DNA of 57,746 bases from Candidatus Bathyarchaeota archaeon (GTDB lineage Archaea; Thermoproteota; CALKCG01; B24): positions 81,099 to 138,844 of the forward strand of contig JAGTQM010000004.1 of NCBI GenBank assembly GCA_018396755.1, given 5' to 3'. Positions within the stretch are counted from its first letter, which is position 1. Every line of letters starts with the position of its first letter. A program made the translations under genes and the position numbers. The notes beneath the pieces are model-generated. The model saw only the letters and a list, made by a program, of their open reading frames with translations. It was not told the origin of the DNA and searched no databases. Of this stretch, positions 41,606 to 49,925 are shown one piece after another.

Positions 41606-42844
41606 ATGGACCTGCAGCAATCTCAAACAACTTTCAAACACTATCTGCTATTTCTCTCCGGACAATTCACCTCCATGCTGGGTTCTAGTGTGGCCCAGTT
41701 TGTAATAGTGTGGTGGATAACTTTAGAGACTAAAAGTGCGGTCTACCTTTCCATAACGTCTTTTGCAGCGTTCACCCCCCTCGTAGTTTTAATACCTTTC
41801 ACTGGTGTTTTCGCTGACCGATGGAACCGTAAAATTCTAATAGGTGTTACAGACTTCCTTCAAGCTTTAATTGCTCTGATACTTATAGTGCTATTCTGGT
41901 TTAATGTAATCTCAATATGGACTTTAATCGTTCTAATCGCCATTAGAAGCGTTTTCCAAGCCTTCCAAGTGCCCGTAGTATCCACTTTAATTCCTCTTAT
42001 GGTTCCGAGCGACAAGTTAAGCCGTATAAACGGTTTAAACTTCTTATTGAGTGGTATAGTCGGCTTCATAGGACCTGTTACAGCCGCCATGATGTTGGAA
42101 ATATGGACGATTTGTGAAATACTTTGGCTTGACGTAGTAACCTTTCTAATTGCTATAATTCCACTTACAATAATTAAAATACCTACTGTTAAGACGGAAA
42201 CCAGCTGGGAGAAAGCATCCTTCACCAGAGATTTTATAGAGGGCTTAACTTTCATAAAGCATACTAAGGGTTTTATGGCAGTACTCATGACAGCTATGAT
42301 GATCAACTTCTTAGCCATGCCCCTAGACGTCCTCCTCCCCTACTACATTAGATTCACTCATCAAGGTGAAGCGTCGGAGTTAGCATTTGTAATGGCGGCT
42401 TCCCAAGTCGGAATGCTTCTAGGTGGAGTACTTATGTCTGTAATTAGAGGATTTAAGAGGAAAATACTTACGGCTATGCATTTCCTCTATGTTTTCTTTG
42501 CAATGTATGCGCTTATAGCTCTTTCACCGAAGGGCTTCTTCTGGCTTATCGCCTCTGCCATGTTTACGTCGCATTTATGTCTACCGATTATAAACGTATC
42601 ATTCATTACAGTGGTTCAAACAATCGTTCCTAAGCATCTATATGGTAGAGTGAGCTCCGTGATGATGACTCTATGCAACCTCGCATCACCTGTAGGAATG
42701 ATAATTTCAGGACCCTTGGCAGTATTCACTGGCATAGTTAATCTGTTTCTAGGTTGTAGCATGCTCGGAGCATTATGTTTAACCCTCTCAGTAATGTTCA
42801 CAGATATCCGATACGTAGAAGAAATGAACATAGCTAATTATTAA
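41606..42844 (+). CDS. MFS transporter, MFS_3 (exporter) type
   Basis: A 412-residue major facilitator with 12 predicted membrane helices. Motif A after helix 2 is GVFADRWNRKILI, and QVPVVSTLIPLMVPSDKLSRING in the middle is typical of the MFS_3/enterobactin-exporter-like group. Probably a drug or metabolite efflux protein. GTG 41594 is in frame, but the GGAGGGTGG stretch (41589-41597) is a good ribosome binding site for ATG 41606. Stands alone between tiaS and the cdv operon. Confidence 0.88.
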   Translation: MDLQQSQTTFKHYLLFLSGQFTSMLGSSVAQFVIVWWITLETKSAVYLSITSFAAFTPLVVLIPFTGVFADRWNRKILIGVTDFLQALIALILIVLFWFNVISIWTLIVLIAIRSVFQAFQVPVVSTLIPLMVPSDKLSRINGLNFLLSGIVGFIGPVTAAMMLEIWTICEILWLDVVTFLIAIIPLTIIKIPTVKTETSWEKASFTRDFIEGLTFIKHTKGFMAVLMTAMMINFLAMPLDVLLPYYIRFTHQGEASELAFVMAASQVGMLLGGVLMSVIRGFKRKILTAMHFLYVFFAMYALIALSPKGFFWLIASAMFTSHLCLPIINVSFITVVQTIVPKHLYGRVSSVMMTLCNLASPVGMIISGPLAVFTGIVNLFLGCSMLGALCLTLSVMFTDIRYVEEMNIANY

Positions 42845-43354
42845 CGTTTCTATCCCGTAGTTTGAAAACCCAGCTCCAGCTCTTACAGGGAAGTGAATGC
42901 AGACTAAACTTATGCCAATCACTTGATGTTACCGTTTAGAGTTATGATTGTTTTTAGTTGATTTTGACGCGGTTCATCAGTTACATTTGAGGTTAAAACA
43001 TAAGATTGTTGAATATCATCCTAACCAATATGGAAACATAATGAGTCAAGAAACTGTAAAAGCTTGGTTAAAATTACCAAAGTTTGTCTATATTCTAAGT
43101 GGTTTACGTGTAATAATTATCTAGGTTGTGAATAACGAACAGGACGCTTATTAAGTGCACTTCAACCACGGTATTTCATTTGATAAGACGTAGAGCTACA
43201 CAAGTGTATTACTTTCGCTTATGTGAAGTTTAAAAGATATTTTTGGAATAAGAAAAAACTTAACCCTTCACAGGTTAAGTTTAACTAAAAAATCTTCGAC
43301 TATTCTTAAGTCTACTTCTGAATTTTATAACTTCCGCCGATTTGAGGTGAATCC
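42845..43354. other. Intergenic stretch of 510 bases upstream of the cdv operon
   Basis: No confident gene. A plus-strand frame at 42948-43124 (TTG start) encodes 58 residues, MFLVDFDAVHQLHLRLKHKI...VKAWLKLPKFVYIL, without a Shine-Dalgarno or recognised family; it could be a remnant. The rest is A/T-rich. The operon promoter is probably TTTTATAA at about 43323-43330. The inverted repeat at 43256-43282 is listed separately. Confidence 0.4.
43256..43282 (+). promoter_or_regulatory. 10-bp inverted repeat upstream of the cdv operon
   Basis: AAACTTAACC and GGTTAAGTTT are perfect arms separated by CTTCACA, about 73 bases before cdvB. It could be an operator (for example for the Lrp-type regulator that ends this operon) or a hairpin. 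There is no T-run directly after it. Confidence 0.4.
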
Positions 43355-43960
43355 ATGAGTAAAAAGCTTAAAGGTTGGGATAAGCCAACTGGTGTTATCA
43401 GACGCGAGAAACCGCTCAAAGAGAGGATAGATGAAACCGTATATAGGCTTAAAGGTCAGTTGAGCAAACTCGACATGACAGCTATAAGAATGGAACAGCA
43501 CGAGAAGGAGCTCTTCGAGAAATGCGTTGCAGCTCAAGCTATGGGAGATGATGCCCGAGCCTCCCTCTACGCAAATGAATGCGCAGAAGTTAGAAAAATT
43601 TCAAAGCTCCTGCTAAAAAGCAAGCTTGCATTAGAGCATGTCCTCTTAAGGCTTGAAACAGTCGAAGAATTCGGAGACGTTATAACCGTTATGGGCCCTG
43701 TCGCAGGAGTTATAACGGCTTTAAGGAAACAGCTTGGAGGCATAGTACCTGAAGTCAGCTATGAGCTCGGACGTATAGGAGATGAATTAGGCAAAATGGT
43801 GGTAGAGGTTGGAGAGGCTTCGGGTCAAAGATGGGATTTAGAGCCAATGAGCAATGAAGCCCAGAAGATACTCGCTGAAGCATCAGCCTTAGCGGAGCAA
43901 AAACTGAAGGAGAGGCTTCCTGAACTTCCCTCCCCCGAGTCTGAACGTATTAGGAGGTGA
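43355..43960 (+). CDS. cdvB: ESCRT-III-like division protein, CdvB paralogue without winged helix
   Basis: A 201-residue ESCRT-III (Snf7-like) protein. Four to five helices in the core: KPLKERIDETVYRLKGQLSKLD, FEKCVAAQAMGDDARASLYANECAEVRK, LRLETVEEFGDVITVMGPVAG and GIVPEVSYELGRIGDEL. A tail ERLPELPSPES resembles an MIM2 that binds the MIT domain of CdvC. It lacks the C-terminal winged helix of the paralogue at 44744, so it is like CdvB1/B2/B3 of Sulfolobus. Shine-Dalgarno GAGGTGA sits close to ATG 43355. First gene of the operon. Confidence 0.9.
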   Translation: MSKKLKGWDKPTGVIRREKPLKERIDETVYRLKGQLSKLDMTAIRMEQHEKELFEKCVAAQAMGDDARASLYANECAEVRKISKLLLKSKLALEHVLLRLETVEEFGDVITVMGPVAGVITALRKQLGGIVPEVSYELGRIGDELGKMVVEVGEASGQRWDLEPMSNEAQKILAEASALAEQKLKERLPELPSPESERIRR

Positions 43961-43965
43961 TATGT

Positions 43966-44724
43966 ATGAGTTTAGAGTTGAATGAGTTTAAGAAGTTTTT
44001 AGGCAAACACGTAAGAGATAGTTATGGAAGAACCTTAGGCAGAATCGTAGGGCTTATAGCGGATGTAAACCAGCAGGTTACAGACGTAGAAGTAGAGTTT
44101 GGAAACGGCGATTTTCTAAGATGTCCAAGTAAGCAGTTTAGCTTAGAATCTGGTGCATTAGTATATCTCTACCCGTGGGAGTTGGAATCGCTTGAAATAG
44201 CTAAAGCTCTCGACTTAGCTATCAAGCGTATACAAGCGTTAGATGAATTATTTAGAATGGGTGAAATCCCCACTGAAACTTACGATGAATTTAAGAAAAC
44301 GCATGAAGCATCTCTAAAAGAACTCAAGGATAGAAGAGACAGCTTGATTGCAAGACTTAAAAACCGTGTAGATAAATTAAACGGTCAAGTCAGAGAACTT
44401 CAGATGTTTAGAACAAGCCTTAAAATGCAGAAATCCACGGGTGAAATCGGTGAGGATTTATTTAAGGATGCAATATCCATAGTTGAAGACGGTTTAACGA
44501 AATCCTTCAATGAAAAAGAACAACTTGAGCATACGATAGTGAGGCTTTCAAAACTAGATTTTAAACCCCCCTCAGCTATAAAGCCAGAAGTCAAACCAGT
44601 TATACCTAAGATTGAAATTGGAAGTGGACTTACATCTCCAAGTATTGGAGAATCAAAGACGGAGGATAAGTCTGCTAAAGATAAGAAAGAAAGCTCTCCA
44701 ATAAACGTTAAAGTCGTAGAGTAA
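43966..44724 (+). CDS. cdvA: Cell division protein CdvA
   Basis: A 252-residue CdvA. PRC-barrel domain at about 1-75 (FLGKHVRDSYGRTLGRIVGLIADV...DVEVEFGN), a long coiled coil (about 75-200) and a low-complexity linker ending in PINVKVVE, where CdvA has its ESCRT-III-binding (E3B) tail. In TACK archaea it binds the membrane first and recruits CdvB through CdvB's winged helix. GGAGGTGA (43953-43960) is ideal for ATG 43966; the frame extends to GTG 43957. Overlaps closely with the preceding cdvB stop. Confidence 0.93.
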   Translation: MSLELNEFKKFLGKHVRDSYGRTLGRIVGLIADVNQQVTDVEVEFGNGDFLRCPSKQFSLESGALVYLYPWELESLEIAKALDLAIKRIQALDELFRMGEIPTETYDEFKKTHEASLKELKDRRDSLIARLKNRVDKLNGQVRELQMFRTSLKMQKSTGEIGEDLFKDAISIVEDGLTKSFNEKEQLEHTIVRLSKLDFKPPSAIKPEVKPVIPKIEIGSGLTSPSIGESKTEDKSAKDKKESSPINVKVVE

Positions 44725-44743
44725 CGTCTAAGGAGGGTAATCT

Positions 44744-45574
44744 TTGAAGGTACGGTGGTCCAGTGAGGACCGTGGCCTTTGGAAAAAGATTGAAGACAAG
44801 CTTAAAATATCGAATAAACCTTTGAAGGAGAGGATAGTTAAAGCTATTTATAGCCTTCAGGTTCAAAAGGATAAGCTTGAAAATACGCTGAATAAACTTC
44901 AGAGAAGAGATAGACAGGTTTTTGAAAAATGTATAGGTGCTCATCTTTCAAACGATAGAACTCACGCTGTGATGTATGCTAATGAGTGTGCAGAGATTAG
45001 AAATATGGCAAAACTTATAATGAGTGCTCAGTTAAGCATTGAACGCGTTATCCTTAGACTTGAAACGGTTAAAGAGTTTGGAGATATAATGGCGCAGCTT
45101 TCTCCAGTCATAGGGATCGTTAATGAAGTTAGTAAGAAGCTTTCTGGAGTAGTGCCTGAAGTTTCCAATGAACTCGACAAGATACATAGAATTCTAAATC
45201 AAACAGTTCTTGAAACTGGTGTCTCCACGCAGAGGGTCGATACTCCTCATCTTCTTAATGAAGAAGCTCAACGTGTAATTGAAGAAGCGTCGATAATAGC
45301 CGAACAGAAAATTAGGGAGAGATTTCCCGAGTTACCTAAGCTGGGTGAGCCAATTGCCGAAGGGGAGATAAGCATTGCTACGTCCCCCTCTATTCATGCG
45401 AAAACTGTAAATTGGATGTATAGGAAGATAGATGAAGAAGTTTACAATTACATAGTTAGAAATCAAGGTAAGATTAGCATTAGTAGATGTGCTCTAGAGC
45501 TCAAATTAACGCCTGACGAGGTTAAGAATGCGATCAAACGTCTAAGAGAGAAGGGAATTATAAGAGTAATATAG
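44744..45574 (+). CDS. cdvB: ESCRT-III-like division protein CdvB with winged-helix domain
   Basis: A 276-residue ESCRT-III protein. Core helices mirror the upstream paralogue (FEKCIGAHLSNDRTHAVMYANECAEIRN, LRLETVKEFGDIMAQLSPVIG, GVVPEVSNEL). Then an MIM2-like ERFPELPKLGEP and a C-terminal winged helix (about 215-276: MYRKIDEEVYNYIVRNQGKISISRCALELKL...REKGIIRVI), which in CdvB binds the CdvA tail. This is the canonical CdvB. TTG start at 44744 with GGAGGG seven bases ahead. Confidence 0.93.
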   Translation: MKVRWSSEDRGLWKKIEDKLKISNKPLKERIVKAIYSLQVQKDKLENTLNKLQRRDRQVFEKCIGAHLSNDRTHAVMYANECAEIRNMAKLIMSAQLSIERVILRLETVKEFGDIMAQLSPVIGIVNEVSKKLSGVVPEVSNELDKIHRILNQTVLETGVSTQRVDTPHLLNEEAQRVIEEASIIAEQKIRERFPELPKLGEPIAEGEISIATSPSIHAKTVNWMYRKIDEEVYNYIVRNQGKISISRCALELKLTPDEVKNAIKRLREKGIIRVI

Positions 45575-45593
45575 CTTAACCCGGGGGGATTCC

Positions 45594-46715
45594 ATGGCTT
45601 ACGAAGAACTCATAAAGATGGCTGAAAAAAATGCTTTAGATGCTATAAACCTCGATAGACAAGGAGCAGCTAGGTTAGCGGCCGTTAAATATCACAGAGC
45701 AGCCGAAATACTGTTAACCGTTTGCTCGCTATATCCTCAGTCTCCTCAAGCGAGGGTTTATGCTGAAAAAGCAGAAGAGTATTTGAAAAGGGTTAAGGAG
45801 TTTCAAAGTTTAAGCTTAGAAACGACTGGCTTTGACGTAAAATCCACTGGTAGAGGGCAAACATCCAATCTTCTTGAAGATAAAGATAGACCAAATGTTA
45901 AGTGGGATGATATTGCCGACTTAGAAGAAGCTAAGAGAGCCATAATGGAGGCAATAGTATACCCAGTTAAGAGACCAGACCTCTTCCCCCTAGGATGGCC
46001 TAGAGGAATACTGTTCTTCGGACCCCCCGGTTGCGGTAAAACCATGCTGGCCGCCGCTGTGGCTAATGAAATTGATGCAAACTTCTTCTACGTAGACTCC
46101 ACCACTATAATGTCTAAATGGCTCGGCGAATCTGAAAAGAATGTGGCTGCTCTTTTTGATAACGCTAGACAGTTATCGCTTAAGGGAAAACCTACGATAA
46201 TATTCATAGATGAAATAGATTCGCTCGTCGGAATTAGAGACCATGAAGTTGGAGGGGAAGTTAGAGCTAGAAACCAACTGCTCAAAGAGATGGATGGGCT
46301 TTACGATAAGAATAAGAACTTCTACCTCTACGTCGTAGGTGCCACGAATAAGCCTTGGAGTTTAGATGATCCTTTCATACGTAGGTTCCAGAAGAGAATA
46401 TACATACCTCCCCCAGGCTACGAGGCTCGAGTTGAACTATTCAAATTATACTGTAAACGATTAAAGCTCGACGAGAATGTGAATTTCAATGAGCTTGCTA
46501 AATTAACCGAAGGTTATACTGGTAGTGACATCAGGGATGTAGTTCAAGAAGCACAAATCAGAGTAGTTCGAGAAGTGTTTGAGAAAAATGAAAATGAGGC
46601 TAGAGCGATAACAATGGATGATTTTATTGAGATCATCAAAAATAGAATGCCTAGTGTTTCTGAAGACATGGTACACCTATATGAGAAATGGTGGAAGAAG
46701 TTCAAAGCTGTTTAG
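45594..46715 (+). CDS. cdvC: CdvC / Vps4-type AAA ATPase
   Basis: A 373-residue AAA protein. The N-terminal MIT domain is at about 1-75 (ELIKMAEKNALDAINLDRQGAARLAAVKYHRAAEILL). The AAA core has Walker A FFGPPGCGKTMLAAAVA, Walker B IIFIDEIDSLVG, and arginine residues in FIRRFQKRIYIP. It remodels CdvB polymers during division. ATG 45594 after CCGGGGGGA. It follows cdvB by 19 bases. Confidence 0.95.
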   Translation: MAYEELIKMAEKNALDAINLDRQGAARLAAVKYHRAAEILLTVCSLYPQSPQARVYAEKAEEYLKRVKEFQSLSLETTGFDVKSTGRGQTSNLLEDKDRPNVKWDDIADLEEAKRAIMEAIVYPVKRPDLFPLGWPRGILFFGPPGCGKTMLAAAVANEIDANFFYVDSTTIMSKWLGESEKNVAALFDNARQLSLKGKPTIIFIDEIDSLVGIRDHEVGGEVRARNQLLKEMDGLYDKNKNFYLYVVGATNKPWSLDDPFIRRFQKRIYIPPPGYEARVELFKLYCKRLKLDENVNFNELAKLTEGYTGSDIRDVVQEAQIRVVREVFEKNENEARAITMDDFIEIIKNRMPSVSEDMVHLYEKWWKKFKAV

Positions 46716-46728
46716 ATGAGGTGAATAT

Positions 46729-47277
46729 ATGAATGCTGAAATCGATGAAAAAGATCTAAGAATACTTTCATTACTTCTAGAAGATTCGAGTATCTCGCTC
46801 GTAGACATAGGTAGAAAACTGAACGTGCATCCCAACGTCGTAGCATACAGAATCAACAAGCTTGAGGAAATGGGTGTAATAAAAGGTTACACTGTCGTGT
46901 TAGACCTTGAAAAGCTCGGTTTAACCGAGTATATGTGTATAGGTGTAAACTTCCCAGATCATAGGTTTAGAAGCGAGTTTTTGAAAAGAATTCGGGAAAT
47001 ACCTCAAGTCACTATGGTCATAAGCTCTCTAGGTAAACCAGAAGGTATGCTCTTCGTAGTTGGTAGGAATAAGGAAGAGATAGATGACATTCTCTCAAAA
47101 CTTAAGGACATGAATGTTGAAATAGAATTTGCAACGCCGATCATAAAGAGCCTTCAAACTGGTTTAATTCCTAAAATTTTGGAAGCACCTATATCTGAGA
47201 AAAAAGCCACACAAGAATACGCTAAAGGATATCTAGAGACAAACAGTAACATTATTAAAAAACTTAATGTAAAGTAA
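46729..47277 (+). CDS. Lrp/AsnC-family transcriptional regulator
   Basis: A 182-residue regulator. The helix-turn-helix is at about 6-55: KDLRILSLLLEDSSISLVDIGRKLNVHPNVVAYRINKLEEMGVIKGYT. The following RAM-like alpha/beta domain (about 70-145) has MCIGVNFPD and EGMLFVVGR. A charged C-terminal extension of 35 residues follows. GAGGTGA is before ATG 46729, only 14 bases after cdvC, so it belongs to the cdv operon. It could control division genes, but this is inference. Converges with purM, overlapping it by a few bases at the 3' end. Confidence 0.88.
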   Translation: MNAEIDEKDLRILSLLLEDSSISLVDIGRKLNVHPNVVAYRINKLEEMGVIKGYTVVLDLEKLGLTEYMCIGVNFPDHRFRSEFLKRIREIPQVTMVISSLGKPEGMLFVVGRNKEEIDDILSKLKDMNVEIEFATPIIKSLQTGLIPKILEAPISEKKATQEYAKGYLETNSNIIKKLNVK

Positions 47278-48331
47278 AAGACCTATTGTTAACTCTAATT
47301 TTAACTTTAATTTCTTCTGAAGCTTCTCCTATGATATGACTTTCAACCCCCATTTTTTTACATGTTTCCACTACATTATCTGCCTCGTAAGGCGGAACAA
47401 TTACGCAGAAGCCTATACCCATATTGAAAGTCCTATACATTTCCCCATCATCTATTGAGCCTATGCTCTGTATGAGTTTAAACACGGGCAGCGGTTCAGG
47501 CATATTATACAGGTTGAAGCCTACATTAGCTAGACGGCCTATCCTCATAAGCTTTGTAAAAGATCCACCTGTTATATGCGCCAACCCGTGAACTTCAAAC
47601 TCGCTTAAAATCTTCAGAATAGGTTTAACGTATATCCTCGTAGGTTTTAAAAGCTCTTCCCCCAAACTGCATCCAAGCTCTTCAATATAGCTATTAATTG
47701 TAAACTTAGACAGTAGAACCTTTCTAGCTAAAGTCAACCCATTAGAGTGTATGCCAGTACTAGTTAAACCTACCACATAATCCTTCGGTTTGATGGAAGA
47801 ACCAGTCAATATCTTACCTTTGTCCACAATTCCTACGCACATAGCGGCTAAATCGAAACCATATCCTTCTCTAACACCCTTAACCACTTCCCTCATAACC
47901 GCCGTTTCACCGCCTACAACGGCTATTGATGCTTCTTCAGCACCCTTGGCTATACCCTCCATGATAGGTTCTATCAAATCCCTCCTAGGCTCTTGGACGA
48001 CAAGATAATCAACTAAGGCTATGGGCTCCGCACCTATGCATATTAAGTCGTTGACACAAACAGCTACACAGTCTATACCTATAGTATCATACTTATTCAT
48101 CATTTGAGCTACCAAAACCTTAGAACCAACACCGTCAACATGAACTGCTAAAGCCCTCCCATCATCTAAATCTATTAAACCAGCATAGTGACCTATTTCC
48201 GTTAACACGGTACCGATTCGACCTTTTCTGAAAATGAAAGTCTTTTCTAGAATCTTCTTCAATGAGCCATGTATTTCAGAAACTTTACCCATGTCTACAC
48301 CAGCCTCACGATAGTTCTTAGGAATACTCAT
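47264..48331 (-). CDS. purM: Phosphoribosylformylglycinamidine cyclo-ligase (AIR synthetase)
   Basis: About 355 residues; step 5 of IMP synthesis, FGAM to AIR with ATP. YREAGVDMGKVSEIHGSLKKI, HVDGVGSKVLVAQMMNKYDTIGIDCVAVCVND, GGETAVM and STGIHSNGLTLARK are diagnostic, along with HGLAHITGGSFTKL and MYRTFNMGIGFCVIV. The frame extends to GTG 48349, but GGAGGT at 48343-48338 fits ATG 48331 (or 48334). Overlap with purC in the longer form shows tight coupling. Confidence 0.93.
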   Translation of the reverse strand: MSIPKNYREAGVDMGKVSEIHGSLKKILEKTFIFRKGRIGTVLTEIGHYAGLIDLDDGRALAVHVDGVGSKVLVAQMMNKYDTIGIDCVAVCVNDLICIGAEPIALVDYLVVQEPRRDLIEPIMEGIAKGAEEASIAVVGGETAVMREVVKGVREGYGFDLAAMCVGIVDKGKILTGSSIKPKDYVVGLTSTGIHSNGLTLARKVLLSKFTINSYIEELGCSLGEELLKPTRIYVKPILKILSEFEVHGLAHITGGSFTKLMRIGRLANVGFNLYNMPEPLPVFKLIQSIGSIDDGEMYRTFNMGIGFCVIVPPYEADNVVETCKKMGVESHIIGEASEEIKVKIRVNNRSFTLH

Positions 48332-48345
48332 CATTAAACCTCCAA

Positions 48346-49176
48346 TCACCTAAATCTCTCACCCGTAAGCTTTTCAAAAGCTTCAATATAACGTTTGCTC
48401 ACTTCAGCTACTATATGTTCTGGGAGCTTCGGGGGAGGCGGTATCGGCCTACCCAATTTAACTGCTTCTTCCAAAGCCTTTTTATAACCTATGCTCTCCA
48501 ACCAATCTCTAACCGGTTGCTTATCGTAGCTTTCCTGCTTTCTTCCAGGACTATAACTGGATTTCAACCAAAGTCTAAACTCATCCGGACCAATAGAATC
48601 TGCTAAAAGTATCTTCCCATCATGGGTGCGGCCAAACTCCAACTTGAGATCTGCCAGTATAAATCCCCTCTCTTCAGCTTTAGAAGCCATATATTGGTAG
48701 ATGCCTATGCAAACATCTTCAAGCATATTATATTCATATGAGCTAAGCCACTCTTTAGACACGATTTCCTCCCTAGTTACAGGTCTATCTTTAGCCTCAA
48801 ATTTAGTAGTAGGATCTAGTATAGGCTCTGGAAGCTTGGCAGCTAGTATAGGTTCTATTGGAATTTGAACTTCGTTTCTCAAAACTCTTTCGTAAAGACT
48901 CCCATACAAATAACCTCTAACAACGAACTCGATAGGTACAATCTTTAGACGCTTAACAAGCATTTTATCGGGCAGTATGAGTTCGAGCATATGATTTGGA
49001 TAGTTGAGAATTTTAAACCAAAACCCAGTCATACGGCATAAAACTTCTCCTTTAAACGGTATTTCCGACGGTAGTATTACGTCGAAAGCTGAAACTCTAT
49101 TAGTAAAGTGGAAGAGAAGAGTATTATCATCAACCTCATATATGTCTTTAACTTTACCTTGTTTTATAAGACGCAT
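48346..49176 (-). CDS. purC: SAICAR synthetase
   Basis: A 276-residue phosphoribosylaminoimidazole-succinocarboxamide synthase. IKQGKVKDIYEVDD, FTNRVSAFDVILPSEIPFKGEVLCRMTGFWF, PIEFVVRGYLYGSL, and LADLKLEFGRTHDGKILLADSIGPDEFRLW are typical. It contains a C-terminal extension like yeast Ade1-type proteins. ATG 49176 follows GAAGGTGAG. Part of the pur cluster. Confidence 0.95.
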   Translation of the reverse strand: MRLIKQGKVKDIYEVDDNTLLFHFTNRVSAFDVILPSEIPFKGEVLCRMTGFWFKILNYPNHMLELILPDKMLVKRLKIVPIEFVVRGYLYGSLYERVLRNEVQIPIEPILAAKLPEPILDPTTKFEAKDRPVTREEIVSKEWLSSYEYNMLEDVCIGIYQYMASKAEERGFILADLKLEFGRTHDGKILLADSIGPDEFRLWLKSSYSPGRKQESYDKQPVRDWLESIGYKKALEEAVKLGRPIPPPPKLPEHIVAEVSKRYIEAFEKLTGERFR

Positions 49177-49246
49177 ATACTCACCTTCTCAACGCTGAGT
49201 AGAAATACGTTCATTTGAATCTTAACGTTTCCCTCAAGTTGAACGA

Positions 49247-49735
49247 TTACCCTAAGAGTTTCCTAAGCTCTTCAGCCGACTGTTCAACATTACGCTTCAG
49301 AGAATTACGATATTCCAAAAGTTTCTCAGCTACCTCAGTTTTCTGCAAGCATACTATTTCAGCAGCTAGAAGAGCAGCATTAACAGCATTATCGATACCT
49401 ACACAGGCTACTGGTATACCCTGAGGCGTCTGCGCGATCGATAGTAGTGAGTCTAAACCCTCTAAAGCCCTTTTAACTGGAACACCTATCACAGGTTTAA
49501 TAGTGTAGGCGGCTATTAGGCTAGGCAGTAGGGCAGATAATCCAGCTATTGCTATGAATACGTAGACCCCCTCCTTCTCAGCGTTCTCCACAAGAGCTTT
49601 AACCTTATCTGGCGTTCTATGAGCTGATACGATTTCCACTCTAGCTTTAATACCCAACGAATCAAGTGTTTCAACGACCTTTAAAGCATGCTCTTTATCA
49701 GACATGCTGCCTATAATTACCAAAATATCTGGCAA
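49247..49735 (-). CDS. purE: 5-(carboxyamino)imidazole ribonucleotide mutase / AIR carboxylase
   Basis: A 162-residue PurE. GSMSDKEHALKVVETLDSLGI, SAHRTPDKV, AIAGLSALLPSLIAAYTIKPVIGVPV and DSLLSIAQTPQGIPVACVGIDNAVNAALLA are the family motifs. No purK is in the window, so it may act as a carboxylase on its own (as in animals) or purK may be elsewhere. TTG start at 49735. Lies 71 bases upstream of purC. Confidence 0.93.
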   Translation of the reverse strand: MPDILVIIGSMSDKEHALKVVETLDSLGIKARVEIVSAHRTPDKVKALVENAEKEGVYVFIAIAGLSALLPSLIAAYTIKPVIGVPVKRALEGLDSLLSIAQTPQGIPVACVGIDNAVNAALLAAEIVCLQKTEVAEKLLEYRNSLKRNVEQSAEELRKLLG

Positions 49736-49925
49736 TTTTAAACACCTCTAGGAAGATGTATAAATTGCTCAAAAAAGTTTTTGAACATAAAAAGCTCTAA
49801 TCATGTTGGATTTCATGGAAATGGTAATCCTTTAAATTACATCGTAGATTTCAAAGGAAGAATTCTATAGAAAGTTATAGTTTTCATCAGATTGAAAACA
49901 CGTAAAGAAGTTAATGCGATTTATA

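Noticed and set aside
41461-41688. 75-residue ORF upstream of the MFS gene
   Set aside because: Overlaps the MFS start region in another frame; hydrophobic by chance, and the MFS start has a better ribosome binding site.
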